Notes under the pieces: generated by a model | What the model was told of the DNA's origin: nothing | The model's database searches: none | Seen by the model: the letters and a program-made list of their open reading frames with translations, nothing else | NCBI GenBank assembly: GCA_002104905.1 | Contig: MCFE01000498.1 | Span: 1 to 64,000, forward strand | DNA from: Basidiobolus meristosporus CBS 931.73 | Taxonomy: Eukaryota > Basidiobolomycota > Basidiobolomycetes > Basidiobolales > Basidiobolaceae | DNA: 64,000 bases | Direction: 5' to 3' | Shown here: in pieces, positions 46,774-58,168 of the stretch | How positions within the stretch are numbered: the stretch's first letter is position 1 | How the letters are laid out: every line of letters starts with the position of its first letter | Made by a program: the position numbers and the translations under genes

Positions 46774-48117
46774 TTAGGTGTTAATAGGGTTAGCAAGAAC
46801 ACTAGTGATGAATACCTTGATCGAGGCAAAGGTCTGCTTTCCTACTGGAATGATGTTTTGGGGTGGGAGAACGAATCCTGGGTAATTCTGCTTGGGAGAG
46901 AGTTCCACGGTCAATGAGGTGCTTCTGAACTTTTGTTTCTTAAGCACCTCGTCGCTATAGAACCAATCTGCAGCATTTCCTGAAGCAATGTACAAGTCAC
47001 TAATCTGTTGAGGAACGTATTGCTCGTTGGGATTCACACTGCGAATAGCACTCTTCATATTTTTGGCTAATGCCGTGTATGGAGCTACGGTGGTTGGGTC
47101 GGTGTATGTCCAGCCGTAGGGCCACATGATCAGCTCACTGTAGGAGTGATAGTCAATGGCACCAACGATTCCTGTTTGTTGGAAGTAATAGTTCATCAAC
47201 GCCTTAACTTCTGGCTCACTTGCAGCCGACGGTCCCATATAGGTGTCGTCTCGGGGGTTGGTGGAAGATCCTCCTTTGTTCCAGTGGTCAGGCCAGTTTC
47301 TGTTCTACATTCAGAAGGTTACACGAATAATTCACGGGAGGAGTCTAACAATAATCTAGCTTACAGTATCTACTCCGTAGGATCCGTTACCGTTGTTACG
47401 ACGGTTCTTTCGCCACAAGCGATCATTGTTCCAGGTGTATTCGTAACCATCTGGGTTTGAGACGGGGATGATGATGATTTCGGCCTCATCCAGGATTTTC
47501 TTGACGCCAGAATCCGTAGCGTATCCTGAAGCTAGGCCATCAGCCACGAATTGCATGGTTGTGGTAGCGATCCATTCCCTAGCATGTTGAAGTCCTTGGA
47601 ACCAGAACTTTTTCTTCGCGACACCATTTTTGCTGGTTATTCTGACCACGGGGATGTCCTTGCCAAGAGTGGTCTTACCGATAGATGGAACCAAGGTCAC
47701 CAGGTCAGGGTATTTCTGCGAGAGATTCTTCAGCCACTGGACGATATCAGTGAATGTGTGGTAGTTCTGGAACCAGGTCGTATCATCCACTGCACGCTTG
47801 GCAAGAGTAGCCTGCTTCAATGTCTTGGTCTCTTGGTCGATACTCTCTTGTATGTTCTCAATAAGCACCTCAGGCTCGAACACAGATAGACTTTCCAAGG
47901 CTACAGGAGAAGCATGGATATGAAGAACATCCGATGATTGATGCCAAATGTCCAAGTTGTTCTTCTTGACAAAATCAAATGCTTCATCTGAACGCTTCAA
48001 TTGAACAAGCTTGTGATTATCATAGCGGACAGGACGAGCTAGAAACTCAGCAACTGGAGCGGCCAAGACACTTGATACAGACAAGAGAGCCAAGCAGAAA
48101 AGAGTAGAGCAGCGCAT
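46774..48117 (-). CDS. Secreted zinc carboxypeptidase, M14A family with propeptide
   Basis: Two exons: 47365-48117 and 46774-47304, with a 60-bp intron. Signal peptide (about 1-20, ending VLAAP), propeptide, then a KR site before AVDDTTWFQNYHTF, which fits Kex2-type activation. In the catalytic domain, the first zinc motif is QHAREW (H and E) and the second zinc His lies in DYHSYSELIMWPYG. NPDGYEYTW is a substrate-binding block, NRNWPDHW contains the conserved Asn-Arg, and TVELSP carries the catalytic Glu. All key residues are present, unlike the inactive fungal Ecm14 branch. It probably digests external protein. Confidence 0.92.
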
Positions 48118-48520
48118 GTTGATGGATACTGCACCCGTCTCTCTCGTATTTTATAGAGCGATTCATAGTGCAAGAACAGACAGATGGGAATCCAAAGTGA
48201 TCTATTGCCAAAAAGAATGACTCCTAATCCTACGTTGGTATAGCATCCTCGTCAATTTGATTGGCACTAAGCGGGATAGACTCTAGCAACAAGTGTGAGT
48301 GTGATACATAATTGAGCGATCCGCATTAGACTTTCTATAAATCATAAATATTTCCTGCCAGCACAGTAATAAATGGTTGATTGATTGATGATCAAGAACA
48401 AATCTAATTTCCCTAAAGATATAGTGCTTGCTTCCTCGCAAAGGACTGTTTATTGTTTAACAAGCCACCATGAACTCTCTCTCGATTCTTGGAACCTTCC
48501 GCCGTCTAGACTTCTACCAA
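48118..48520. other. Upstream region of the carboxypeptidase
   Basis: The minus-strand sequence TATAAAATACG lies about 35 bp upstream of the carboxypeptidase ATG and may be its TATA box. Beyond it no gene or repeat is seen until the minisatellite. Confidence 0.45.
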
Positions 48521-48820
48521 ATATCTCTTCTGTTATTCCAGCCTCTACCTAATCTCTCTTCTGTTATTCCAGCCTCTACCTAATCTCTCTTCTGTTATTC
48601 CAGCCTCTACCTAATCTCTCTTCTGTTATTCCAGCCTCTACCTAATCTCTCTTCTGTTATTCCAGCCTCTACCTAATCTCTCTTCTGTTATTCCAGCCTC
48701 TACCTAATCTCTCTTCTGTTATTCCAGCCTCTACCTAATCTCTCTTCTGTTATTCCAGCCTCTACCTAATCTCTCTTCTGTTATTCCAGCCTCTACCTAA
48801 TCTCTCTTCTGTTATTCCAC
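48521..48820. repeat. 31-bp minisatellite, nine full units
   Basis: The unit begins CCTCTACCTAATCTC and ends CTGTTATTCCAG. Unit starts are at 48542, 48573, 48604, 48635, 48666, 48697, 48728, 48759 and 48790, with a partial unit on the left. The units appear identical, so expansion is recent. Confidence 0.95.
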
Positions 48821-48839
48821 CTAGTATTTGTAATCTATG

Positions 48840-50140
48840 GAAAACTAAACTAGCCTGCTCATCCTGCCTTAGGGCCCAACATCTCCACTTAAATGACAAC
48901 GGTCAGTGTTTATTTCCCCTGCAAAAGCAAGAAACTTTGGCAGTGATTACAAGGAATAGCTGCTGAATCTCCTCCATGCTCAGTCACCCATGGTTTTTGC
49001 ACTACTCCAACTTTTTGCCAAAGCTCAAGGCTATCTGAGAATCCTCATTTCCTGCTCTACGACAATATGTGGGAGGTATCCCCAATGAAACCGCCGAGAA
49101 GACCTACAAAACCAATGGGAATATATATCCAGAATTGCATGCGGTCCGGAATTCCAAAGCCTGAGTGGTCGGCAATGCTGTTCCGCTGAGCAATTTCACA
49201 ATCCTTTGTTTTGTTGGGTATGTATAGTGTGCTTTCAGGAGGCCGAAATAATTGGGTATTTAACTCATAGACTTTGACAGCCCTATTTATGGGAGATATT
49301 GACTAGTCTGTGAACTCCTCAATGATATTGCAGATAATATGCTAAGCTGTACAAGCTGTCACATGGGGATTTCATCTGCCTTCCTTGGATCTCTGCACCA
49401 CTTCTTGGCTATGGATCGGAGTTTTACACAGCTCATGGCGAACAAAAGTGTATGTTTGAATCATCGAATGTCTTGGAAAGATCAGGGTCTTTCGGAGCAT
49501 TTTTGAGAAACCTACTAGATTGTGCATTTGAGAGAGAACCCTACCAGATTGTGTAGATGAAATGATGGGAAATTGGTCATTTTGGCTAATGTCAGCAGCA
49601 TAATTTATGTGGTTAGTACAAGTGAAGTTCCATTGACTGACAGACACTTGTGATGCAATCAAGCATCTATACTCTATTATAAGAGGCTATTTGTTGAAGA
49701 AGCCAATAGGCTATATTCGTGTTGAGTTTTGTAGCACTCGAGTAATTCCGTGTGTGACTTTCGGCAATGAGGCATGTAAAATAAGGGAATATCTTGCATT
49801 TGGAAAAGCAAACCTGTAGTTGCAAATGCTACTCACTAGGCCTAACTACACAGTACTAGCTACAAACCTGTAAATGCCATGCTACCCACTGGACTTGAAT
49901 AGGATCTTCCTGTGGAACCCATCAATGACAAATGATACACAAGTATTTGAAGTCATGATAACTAATCTTCTCCCACAGCAATTGCGGATGGGATTCCAAA
50001 TGCGTGTGGGCCAGGCAGCGCGAACTGATGCGTACCTTTCATGATCGCAAACCAGTAAAGATACCATGTTCCACCACATACACTATATACTATCCGAGGT
50101 TAATTTGCTCGCTTTTGGTTGCTATGTGACCTCATTACTA
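48840..50140. other. Intergenic region without a supportable gene
   Basis: No protein signature. Frames up to 96 codons on the minus strand lack motifs. Similar short phrases recur (for example ACCAGATTGTG near 49550 and ACTAGATTGTG near 49510), suggesting small local duplications. TATAAATACC at 50144 marks the NAGLU promoter. Confidence 0.4.
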
Positions 50141-50181
50141 AGTATAAATACCCAGAGTTACGACGAAGACCACCAGTAACC

Positions 50182-52862
50182 ATGTTTCTAAGGGAGCGAA
50201 GCAAAGTGCTGATCCTTACTGTCGCTATTGGACTATGCGGTGCATTGGTTCCATTGACTCAAGCAGCCGACCAACGCCCAGAGCAGCCGCTATACGATCT
50301 TGTTAAGCGCTTGCTGCCTGCTCAATACCAAAGAGAGATCCAATTTATGCTGAAGGAGACCATCTCAACCAACTCCACCACCAACGTCCACGATGTGTAT
50401 CGCATCACTACCTCTAGAAGCTCAAAGGTAGTGATTGAGGGAGTCTCTCTCTCCGCCTTGGGTGCTGGTCTCAACTACTATTTGAGAAACACTTGCCAGG
50501 TTGATATGTCCTGGTCTGGAGATCGCTTTAGCGAACTCCCAACCAATCCCCCATCCGCAAGCTCCAATGTCATCCAAGGATCTATTGTACCTTGGAGGTA
50601 TTATATGAACGTGGTCACAGCTGGCTACTCCACAGTGTTTTGGGACTGGGAGCGCTGGGAGCGTGAAATCGGTAGAGTTAGCCTGATGCTGCCCGGCTCA
50701 TCATGACGTTGCTAATCATCGGCTATGCTAGATTGGATGGTCTTGAACGGTATCAATATGCCGCTCGCCCTAACTGGCCAGGAGTATATTACCCGTCAGA
50801 TGTACTTGAACCTCGGGCTGCCACTGGAAGAAGTAAGTAGCTATTTCGTTGGTGCGGCCTTTCAGCCATGGAACCGCATGGGCAACATTCAAGGATCATG
50901 GGGGTTCAAGAATGATACTGGCGTGAAGAATGCATTCATCGATAGCCAGTTCGAGCTTCAGAAAAAGTACCATTTCTGAGTACAGTTATCTTCTCATCAT
51001 CCATTGCACGCCTACTCACTTGATTAATAGGATCCTTCAGCGGATGAAGGCCTTTGGGATGACTCCCATCCTCCCGTCGTTCCAGAGCTTTGTTCCCTCT
51101 GCGTTGGTCCAAAGATTTCCCAACACCACGTTCCATGAAGCCACTCAGTGGTCCGGTATGCCCCTCGAATACACCAAGGTTCACTATGTAGATCCTCAAG
51201 AGCCACTATTTGCTACACTGGCGGAGGAATTCATCAAGCTTCAGAAGCAGTTCTATGGCGAAAATGTTACTGACCATTACATTCTGGATCTTTACAATGA
51301 GTTGTTACCAGCCTCTTCAGATGAGCAGTACTTGAAATCCACCACCAAGGCCGTTGTGCACGCACTCAGAAAGGCCGACAAGAACGCCGTTTGGGTGATG
51401 CAGAGTTGGTTCTTGACCTCCACTCAGTTCTGGACTCCGGGTGTAACCAAGTCGTTCTTTGATGGGATCCGGGAGGCTGAGGGCAAGGCGTTTATCATCG
51501 ATCTTTATTCTGAGGGATTGCCACAGTGGAAGCATACAGATGGTTTCTACGGCATGGATTGGGGATGGAGCATGTAAGTTATCGGTCGATGGGTGATTTC
51601 GGCAGTTGATGGGTGATTTCGGCAGTTGATGGGTGATTTCGGATCACTAATGAAAGTCTCCTAGGATCAACAATTTTGCTGGCGGACAAGGGATCTTCGG
51701 GGTTCTTCCCACTGTGTTGGCTGAGCCATTTGCTGGGTACCATCATTCCGCAAAGAGCATGAGGGGAATGGGGGTCACACCCGACGGGATCAACACCAAT
51801 GAATTCCTGTACCACCTAGTGTATGATATCGCTTGGAAGGATCCTAATCAGCCTTTGAGCGGTAAACCATTGCTTGACCAGTTCATCCAGCGGCGCTACG
51901 GTCCCAAACAAACTACCCCGTTGATGTTGGAGGCCTGGGACCAGATCTCCAAGTCTTTGTGGAACATCACCGGAGAGCTGACCGGTAAAGTTAAATCATA
52001 TCTGGACCTCAACCCGAAGTTAGATATGGTGGCCTATGGATTTGAGCCTACCGTACCCATGTACGATACGGCTGTTGTGGCTGACGCCTGGAAGAAACTG
52101 ATGCGATCAACCAACGGCCAAGAGGGAGGAGGCGCTCATACCGTTGTTCAGCAGGGGCTGGATGAACTTGCTCAAGAGGCCTCGTCGCTAGAGCTGACTC
52201 TAGGGTCGAAGGCCAATAACGCATCACCCGGGCTCCGCTTCGACATAATTGACGTGACTCGAGAGGTTTTGTTAAATACGGTACTGCCAGCATTGCAAAA
52301 GGAATTGGTCAAAGGATTTAACCAGACTGATGTGCCTCGGATCACCCTCTATGGCGGTCTGATTGAAGCTTTGATACTAGATACCGACAGGTTGCTCTCA
52401 ACGCACACTCAGTTCCACCTTGGTAAATGGTTGGGCTACGCAAAGGCCACGGCCAAAAACATGAAGGTGACTACCGGTGAGCAATCCATCACTCCAGCAA
52501 GTTACTTGGAATTCCAGGCACGTAACCAAATCACCTGGTGGGGTCCAGCTTCTCAGGGTGCCTTGGCCGACTATGCTTCCAAACACTGGGCTGGACTTGT
52601 CAAGACATACTATCTTCCTAGATGGCAGCATTTCTCAAAGTCCTTGCTACAGGCTGCTCGTAACGGCAAGGCCTGGGACCAAGATAGGTTCAATGCGGAG
52701 GTCGCTGCATTAGAGAGCAAATGGCAGTATGGTACATGGGGGCAAAACAAAGGGGAGACATGGGGACCTTCTCCGCAGGATGATACGGTTGCAGTAGCGC
52801 AGGGAATTTTCCGTAGATGGGGTAAATTGGCCATCAAAATATCCCAAAACAAATCTGCCTAA
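50182..52862 (+). CDS. NAGLU: Alpha-N-acetylglucosaminidase, GH89 family
   Basis: Four exons: 50182-50671, 50732-50966, 51031-51573 and 51665-52862. TATAAATA lies about 40 bp upstream of the ATG. There is an N-terminal signal peptide (VLILTVAIGLCGALVPLTQA). The three GH89 domains are present: FWDWERWEREIDWM and NGINMPLALTGQEYI begin the catalytic barrel; DLYNELLPASSDEQYL aligns with the human catalytic Glu316 region and IDLYSEGLPQW with the Glu446 region; NNFAGGQGIFG and VTPDGINTNEFLYHL follow, then the all-helical C-terminal domain (ITWWGP, DYASKHWAGLVKTYY). The enzyme hydrolyses terminal alpha-GlcNAc. In a fungus the substrate may be glycoprotein or wall glycan; this is inference. AATAAAA follows at about 52874. 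Confidence 0.94.
51588..51645. repeat. 20-bp tandem repeat inside NAGLU intron 3
   Basis: The unit GATGGGTGATTTCGGCAGTT is present about 2.7 times within the 91-bp intron between 51573 and 51665, making up most of it. Confidence 0.85.
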
Positions 52863-53497
52863 AGTATTTCGTCAATAAAACCAGGAATACTCCATTATTA
52901 GTCAAATAAAGTAGGGTAAACGAGTATTCTACTTTGATGGTTTCTTCTACTACTAATGACACACGCAAACCGAATGTGTACCGGAAACTATCATGTAGTT
53001 ATCAATGCTGCCAATCTAATCAATCTTTATTGCCGCATTTCTTGGACTACGCTGAGATTATCCCAACCATTGATTTCCCCATCCCGGGGGAAGTAGACCA
53101 GATCCTTCGGAAGCTCCCTTACTTTGGGTACAATACGTTTTGACACTAGAGGTACGCACAACAAGGATGTTAAGTACAGCAGATGCCTTAGTCAATCGGA
53201 AGATATTTGCCTTGAGCCTATTTAGTTACTAATTATTAACCATAGAAAAGTGGCCTGCTTGATGGTAAAGCAGCAAGAATATTTTATTGCTGATATTTGG
53301 ATACTTAAAAGGATCTTGATTGGAGCCTGGGTAATAGAGTGGGAACCTTAGCTGAGGGGTATTATTATAACTATTCAGCTCACACCCAAACCACTCTTAC
53401 TAAAGCTTCCATTTAGCTTATTGCCAAACTCTGGCTTATTTACTTATCAGCTAGCTCTTAGAACTAGTGGAGGCCTGGTTTTATGTCCAAGATAAAA
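52863..53497. other. 3' flank of NAGLU, no gene seen
   Basis: Contains two A+T-rich polyadenylation-like stretches (AATAAAA at about 52874, AAATAAAG at about 52905). A 69-codon plus-strand frame has no recognisable motif. The next feature is the first LINE relic. Confidence 0.4.
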
Positions 53498-54478
53498 TTA
53501 AGGGGCTGAAAGTTACCAAGTGGTGAAATCTTTACTTACTCATGACAAGTATCTAAAGAAACCAAGCTAATATGAAGTGATCTCCAATAGGCTAGGTCTG
53601 ACAGATATCTTCCTGCTATACCAGGTCTGAGTGTTAAGAAGCTGAGTGTTACTGTATTTCCTAGTTAGCTAGGTCTGGGGGAGGTGTCCTGAGAAGTTAG
53701 AATCTCAGTGTATATGTGGTGAGTTGTACTGATTTGCAGTAGCTGAAATGTGACCCAAATAGCCAGCAGACTGGGGAACTGAGAGGAATATCTTGACATC
53801 ACTGGTCAAGTTAAGTAGGCAAATATGTTGAAGTAGCATTTGAGAATCTCAGAGCTCAGGGGGTAGCAAGAGTGGTAAGAATGATTTGTCAACTGTATCA
53901 TAGAGGGGAACATTCTGGAGGGATACTCATCATAAAGGGCATGTGTTGCATAAGGTGCAGCTTCCATAGGTCTGTCAAGTACATCATGTAAGTGAATTTA
54001 GGCTTTTCTAACTGCAGTATATACTTTGCACACTTCTTGACATCAGGATTTCTAAGTATGATACTCTAGAAGGAATCAGATGCAGTGAGATGGGGTCTTC
54101 TTCAAGCAATGTTCAGTCAATTTTTGCAGTTGTAGAGTATGGAGTATAATGTAGTTGTAGGGTAGAGAAGTCTGAACTTGCATGACATAAACCAAAAAGC
54201 ACCAAGTATAGCATATCAGTAGGGGTATTCAAATAGATTGAGGACCAAAGAGTTAATGCACCAGATTGCAAACTTGTTATGTTTAGTGCAGTTTCCAGTG
54301 GTAGGCCCTAAGAAATAATATTGTGAAGATCCTGTCAAAAGGCTGTTACAGAATATAAGTCCAATGAATAAGTGATACTAATACCACTAGGACACCACAC
54401 AAAAACTGCTGGAAAAAATAGCACCTCAGATTTCACAAAATACTTGGTCAAAATTTTTGATCACAATGATCCCATAGT
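53498..54478 (-). mobile_element. Degenerate LINE copy A (3' part)
   Basis: On the minus strand it ends with a TTAAGGGG-type terminus at 53498 (plus orientation). Internally it matches LINE F at 63.3-63.9 kb, with blocks such as GGTCTGTCAAGTAC near 53971, TTCTTGACATCAGGATT near 54040 and GTAGAGAAGTCTGA near 54160. No open frame of meaningful length remains. The 5' end is lost. Confidence 0.7.
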
Positions 54479-54481
54479 TGC

Positions 54482-54535
54482 TTAGGGGGTGGGAAAGTCA
54501 CCAAGCTAGTGAAATCTTTATTTGAGTTAAGAACT
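54482..54535 (-). mobile_element. Short LINE 3'-end fragment A2
   Basis: This is a 54-bp LINE tail: TTAGGGGG terminus, hairpin region GTCACCAAGCTAGTGA and the conserved GAAATCTTTATTT. It stops exactly where the copia LTR begins, so the LTR was inserted into it or beside it. Confidence 0.7.
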
Positions 54536-54884
54536 TGTTGTAAAAATTTGCAATTCCACCTAAATACTCACCTAACTTAGTCACTTAGATCATTACCCTC
54601 AAATCCTAGAGAATACTGACCAAATTCCTTGTTGGGATTTACTTGGAATATTTTCACCAAAATACCAGGTACCCAGAACATGAAAATTCTCAAAGTTGGC
54701 CAAATAGCCACAAGCTTTGCACACATGTTCTTGAGACCTTCCTCAATCTTTTCTATGTGTTTGTAATGCCAAGACCAGGTAAAAGTATAAATACTACTTT
54801 TACATTCAATAAATCATTAAGTGAAAAACACATAATCTACTTGTCCACCCAATCACTTCCAATATCTCCAAGACTCTTACAACA
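54536..54884 (+). mobile_element. 5' LTR of a copia-type element
   Basis: 349 bp, from TGTTGTAAAA to TTACAACA, an inverted pair of terminal bases. It is followed directly by GGTTATGAGCCCC, in the position of a primer-binding site, and then by the gag frame. Solo copies of the same LTR occur at 687, 8199 and 8656. Confidence 0.85.
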
Positions 54885-54917
54885 GGTTATGAGCCCCAAG
54901 CTGTCACTCTCTGCAAT

Positions 54918-55145
54918 GTCTAATATTGCTATTACTGGAATTTTCCCCTCTGCTGAAAAGTTGGATGGATCTAACTACCAAGTGTGGAAGTTGAAGATGA
55001 AGATGCTGCTACAAGAAAGAGGCATTTGGGATATTGTCATGGGAGAAGAATGCCCTCCTAAAAACATGGGAGAGAAAGCCTTAAAGTACCAGAAGAAAGA
55101 ACAAAGTGCCTTTAACTGCATTTGCCTTAATGTTAAGGACAATTT
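54918..55145 (+). pseudogene. Truncated copia Gag N-terminus
   Basis: The frame from ATG 54918 begins MSNIAITG and carries the copia Gag signature LDGSNYQVWKLKMKMLL. After about 75 codons it runs into LINE B at about 55146, and no protease, integrase or RT of this element follows. The element was cut by the LINE insertion or by deletion. An upstream in-frame ATG at 54643 lies inside the LTR and is not used here. Confidence 0.8.
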
Positions 55146-55491
55146 TAGGGTTAGGGGGGATGATAATGACCACAGGGTGAAATCTTTATTTAAATTGTAA
55201 ATAAAGAAGCCAAGTTTCAATATGAATATCTGAGATGCAGTTAGCCTATATGATAAACCTGGACTTTGCTGTATCCCAAATATCCTCAATATCAAAGTTT
55301 AGAAGAGAATGTAGCAAAACTGCTTGTTCACTGTAGTATTTCTTGAGGAAGTTTGCAACTTGAAGGGAAGGAGAGTTTTTCAACAAGCTGGTAAACCTTT
55401 TGAGGAGTTCTTTTTCCAGAGAGAATGGTACAAAGAGTGGAATGTCTAAATGATGTCTGAATATATGCTCTGAGAGCTCCCAATCCAGCAC
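55146..55491 (-). mobile_element. LINE 3' fragment B
   Basis: Minus-strand LINE tail whose end adjoins TTTTAGGGTTAGGGG at 55144-55157, that is, more than one telomere-like unit. The hairpin region and ATAAAGAAGCC follow. The remainder, up to 55491, keeps an 81-codon frame distantly resembling the end of LINE ORF2. It is inserted into the copia gag. Confidence 0.65.
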
Positions 55492-55568
55492 TTAGGGGGG
55501 AGACAGTCACCAACAGGTGAAATCTTTATTTCAGTTGAAACAAAGAAGCCAGTGCTACTGTTGTAGCA
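55492..55568 (-). mobile_element. Very short LINE 3'-end fragment C
   Basis: About 75 bp consisting only of the TTAGGGGGG terminus, the CACCAACAGGTG hairpin, the GAAATCTTTATTTCAG block and AAAGAAGCCAG. It is near-identical to the ends of copies E and F and abuts copies B and D head to tail in the same orientation. Confidence 0.75.
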
Positions 55569-57710
55569 TTAGGGGAGGGAAAGTCACCAAGTGGGTGAAA
55601 TCTTTATTTGGGTTAAGAACTAATTCAAGTACAAATAAAGAAGCCAATTAAGAGGTCTAGAACCTCTCTAATAAGTAATCTAATTTATGTTTTGTTTCAT
55701 CTCTAATGTTTGTTTCAATAAAGTAAAGCTCATCAGGGGTAAATATAAAATTCAGGGGTTTTGGGGGAAGTACAAATTGTAGATGTTTCTGATCGATATA
55801 ATCCAAGACTGGAACCCAGCCTGGGATTAGGTGTAGTAGGAAAGGTGTGTGGACTTGTAAGTAGCTCTGCCACGTAGATCTTAGATGGTCCTGAGCCAGT
55901 AGTCTTGGATTCTCAGCTTTTTGAAGTTTTGAAGCAAGCTCTGTTACTACAGCAGAGCCAACCAGGGTGTGCCAGCAAGAAGATTTCAGGGAGGAGTTAG
56001 ATTGAAGCCATTGTTTGATGGAGGGGTTATGTGATATCTGAAGCTTGACTAGGAAGGAAGCACAGAGATAGATCATTTGGATTTGGTATGGGTAGAACCC
56101 AAAGGCTCCATTAGTTGCATGGATATAGGGAGATACTGGAAGATAAGGTACCAGGGATCTGATACACTGATGGAGAAATTTATCCAGGCGGTGAAGCTCT
56201 CTGGAGGTTAGGAGTATAATGTGGAGACCAAATTCAAGTACCGGCAGTACATACTGCTTCAGAAGTATAGGGAACTTTTGAATTGGAGTGTCTGGAGGGA
56301 CTACTACCAGAAGCTTTTTGAGAGCCTGTTGGGCAAGACTGATCCAATTATTCAGGTGGAGCTTTGAGTCAATCCCATGTTGACAAAACGGCAGACCTAG
56401 ATATATTGCAGTTTGTTGTGGCAGAATGCTAGTGTGCTGTATAGTTGTAGTGCACCTAATTGGGACTGTCTTGGAAATTGAGAGTGAGAGGTTGCTGGCA
56501 GCCAAGTACTTCTCAATGATGGCAGTGTCTGCTATGGGATTAGGAGTAGCAATCTTGATATCATCCGCATACAGAGTTAGTAGTGGATAGGGAGAGTCTG
56601 GTGAGGGGCCTTTTGGAAATAAAGGAAAGTCATGTAGCAATATCACAAATAGTAAGGGACCTAGTACAGATCCTTGGACTACTCCATTTAGAACCTCATA
56701 AGTCTCTGATGTACAGCTTGGATGCAAAATTTTGGCTGAGTTCTAACAAAATAGAGAACGTACAAGAAGGGTCATTGGTAGTGTGGTAACTGCTAATAGC
56801 TTTCTCCAAAGCAGAGCTCTGTCCACAGAGTCAAAGGCTTTAGTAATGTCAAACAGAATGGTTGGCAATGAGAATTGAAGTGAATGATCATGGCTTAGCA
56901 CTACAGCCATATCCAAGGAGAGTTTGGGCAAGAAGCCAAACTGAGAAGGATGGAATGGATATAGTTGAGATTGCAAGGATCTTGCTATTCTAAGCTCAAA
57001 GATTTTCCAGCAGGTTGGTAGGAGTGAAACTGGCCAGTAAGAACCTGGGAGTGAGTGTTTCCCCTTCCCTTTGTATAAGGGTATTACATTTGCCTGTGAC
57101 CAGGCCTTTGGGGTAGTCAATTGTTGGGCACAGATAGAGTAGAATGGGAGAAGTAAGTGACTCATTTTGGAGTAGCACACCCAGAGTAGATTGTAGGTAA
57201 TCAAGTCATGTCCAGGTGCAGTATTTGCAGGAAGCTTCTTTAAAATTTTCTCCAGAAGCTTTGCTGAAACCAAAACTGGAGATGTTGGACTGCTGGATAT
57301 GTTACCAGTATGGTAGAAAGGAGGAGTGGGATGCACGGATGAATCAAAGAATATAGGGGCCAGTTTGTCTGGTGATGGTATACTCCTTGCTTGGGGTCTC
57401 ATGGCTTTGTATACTCTTGATATGGACCTTGTGGTGGCATTCATATTGACTAAGGGCAAGGTATCCATGATATGAGCCCATAATCTAGTATGCTCAGTGA
57501 TCTGTAGTGACTTGGAGTAGGAGATTGCGCTTTCCAGGAGGTTCTGTGTTTTTGGGTTAGGGAAACATAGGTAGCTGGAATAGGGTGTAGGTGTTATAGT
57601 AAGGGCTAGGAAAAGGTTAGAAGAGCAGGGGGTTTGGGGGATGCAATCCCCCACACTGCTCCCATACTCTTTAAATTCCCGTTGGATTACTTTTCTCTCA
57701 TTCTTGGTTC
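55569..57710 (-). pseudogene. LINE copy D: reverse transcriptase with one in-frame stop, 5'-truncated
   Basis: A minus-strand open frame from 57654 to 55657 is interrupted by a single TAG near 56743-56745; both halves are in the same frame. The first half carries RT motifs (PANTAPGHDLITYN, IPLYKGKGK, FDITKAFDSVDR = motif A). The second half carries GVVQGSVLGPLLFVILL and YADD (motif C), then thumb and a C-terminal region. No endonuclease domain is seen upstream of 57654, and the element appears to stop near 57710, next to CTTAGGGTTAG. The 3' end has the hairpin and TTAGGGG terminus. It is a non-LTR element; the clade was not determined. Confidence 0.85.
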
Positions 57711-58168
57711 TGGTCCCTTAGGGTTAGAATTCCTCCTTCTAACACTTATCACCCTAACCATAAATATTTTTACCCCACAATTGGCACATTGTTTGCTCAT
57801 ATAGTGGGCATGTCTGGGCCAATATTTGTCTCCCTATACTGTCCATATGCTCTGTATAAGTCTTGATGACTATTTAATTAATAAATTGTTATTTTTAATG
57901 TATATCTAATAATCAATGGGATTCATCCCAATCTGACCACAATCCCATATTTTGATAAGCTTTGGGCACCATAAATTGTGCGGCCCTAATATGATAAAAA
58001 AATTCATGGCCAATACAAATTTTGTGTAACCCAATTGCTTTTACCAAATATAAAGTGTATCCCAAAGTTCAATATATATTATGGCTATAATAGAAACTTT
58101 ATTTGACACCATTGCAACTACTACTTATATTCTATGTGCACATGTATCCTGTGGGAATTGTAAAACTT
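57711..58168. other. A+T-rich spacer before the satellite
   Basis: No gene is seen. It contains TTAGGGTTAG near 57718 at the inferred LINE D 5' junction, then low-complexity A+T-rich sequence. Confidence 0.4.

Noticed and set aside
52934-53143. 69-codon plus-strand frame after NAGLU
   Set aside because: No similarity or structural feature; short and in a region that leads into LINE debris.
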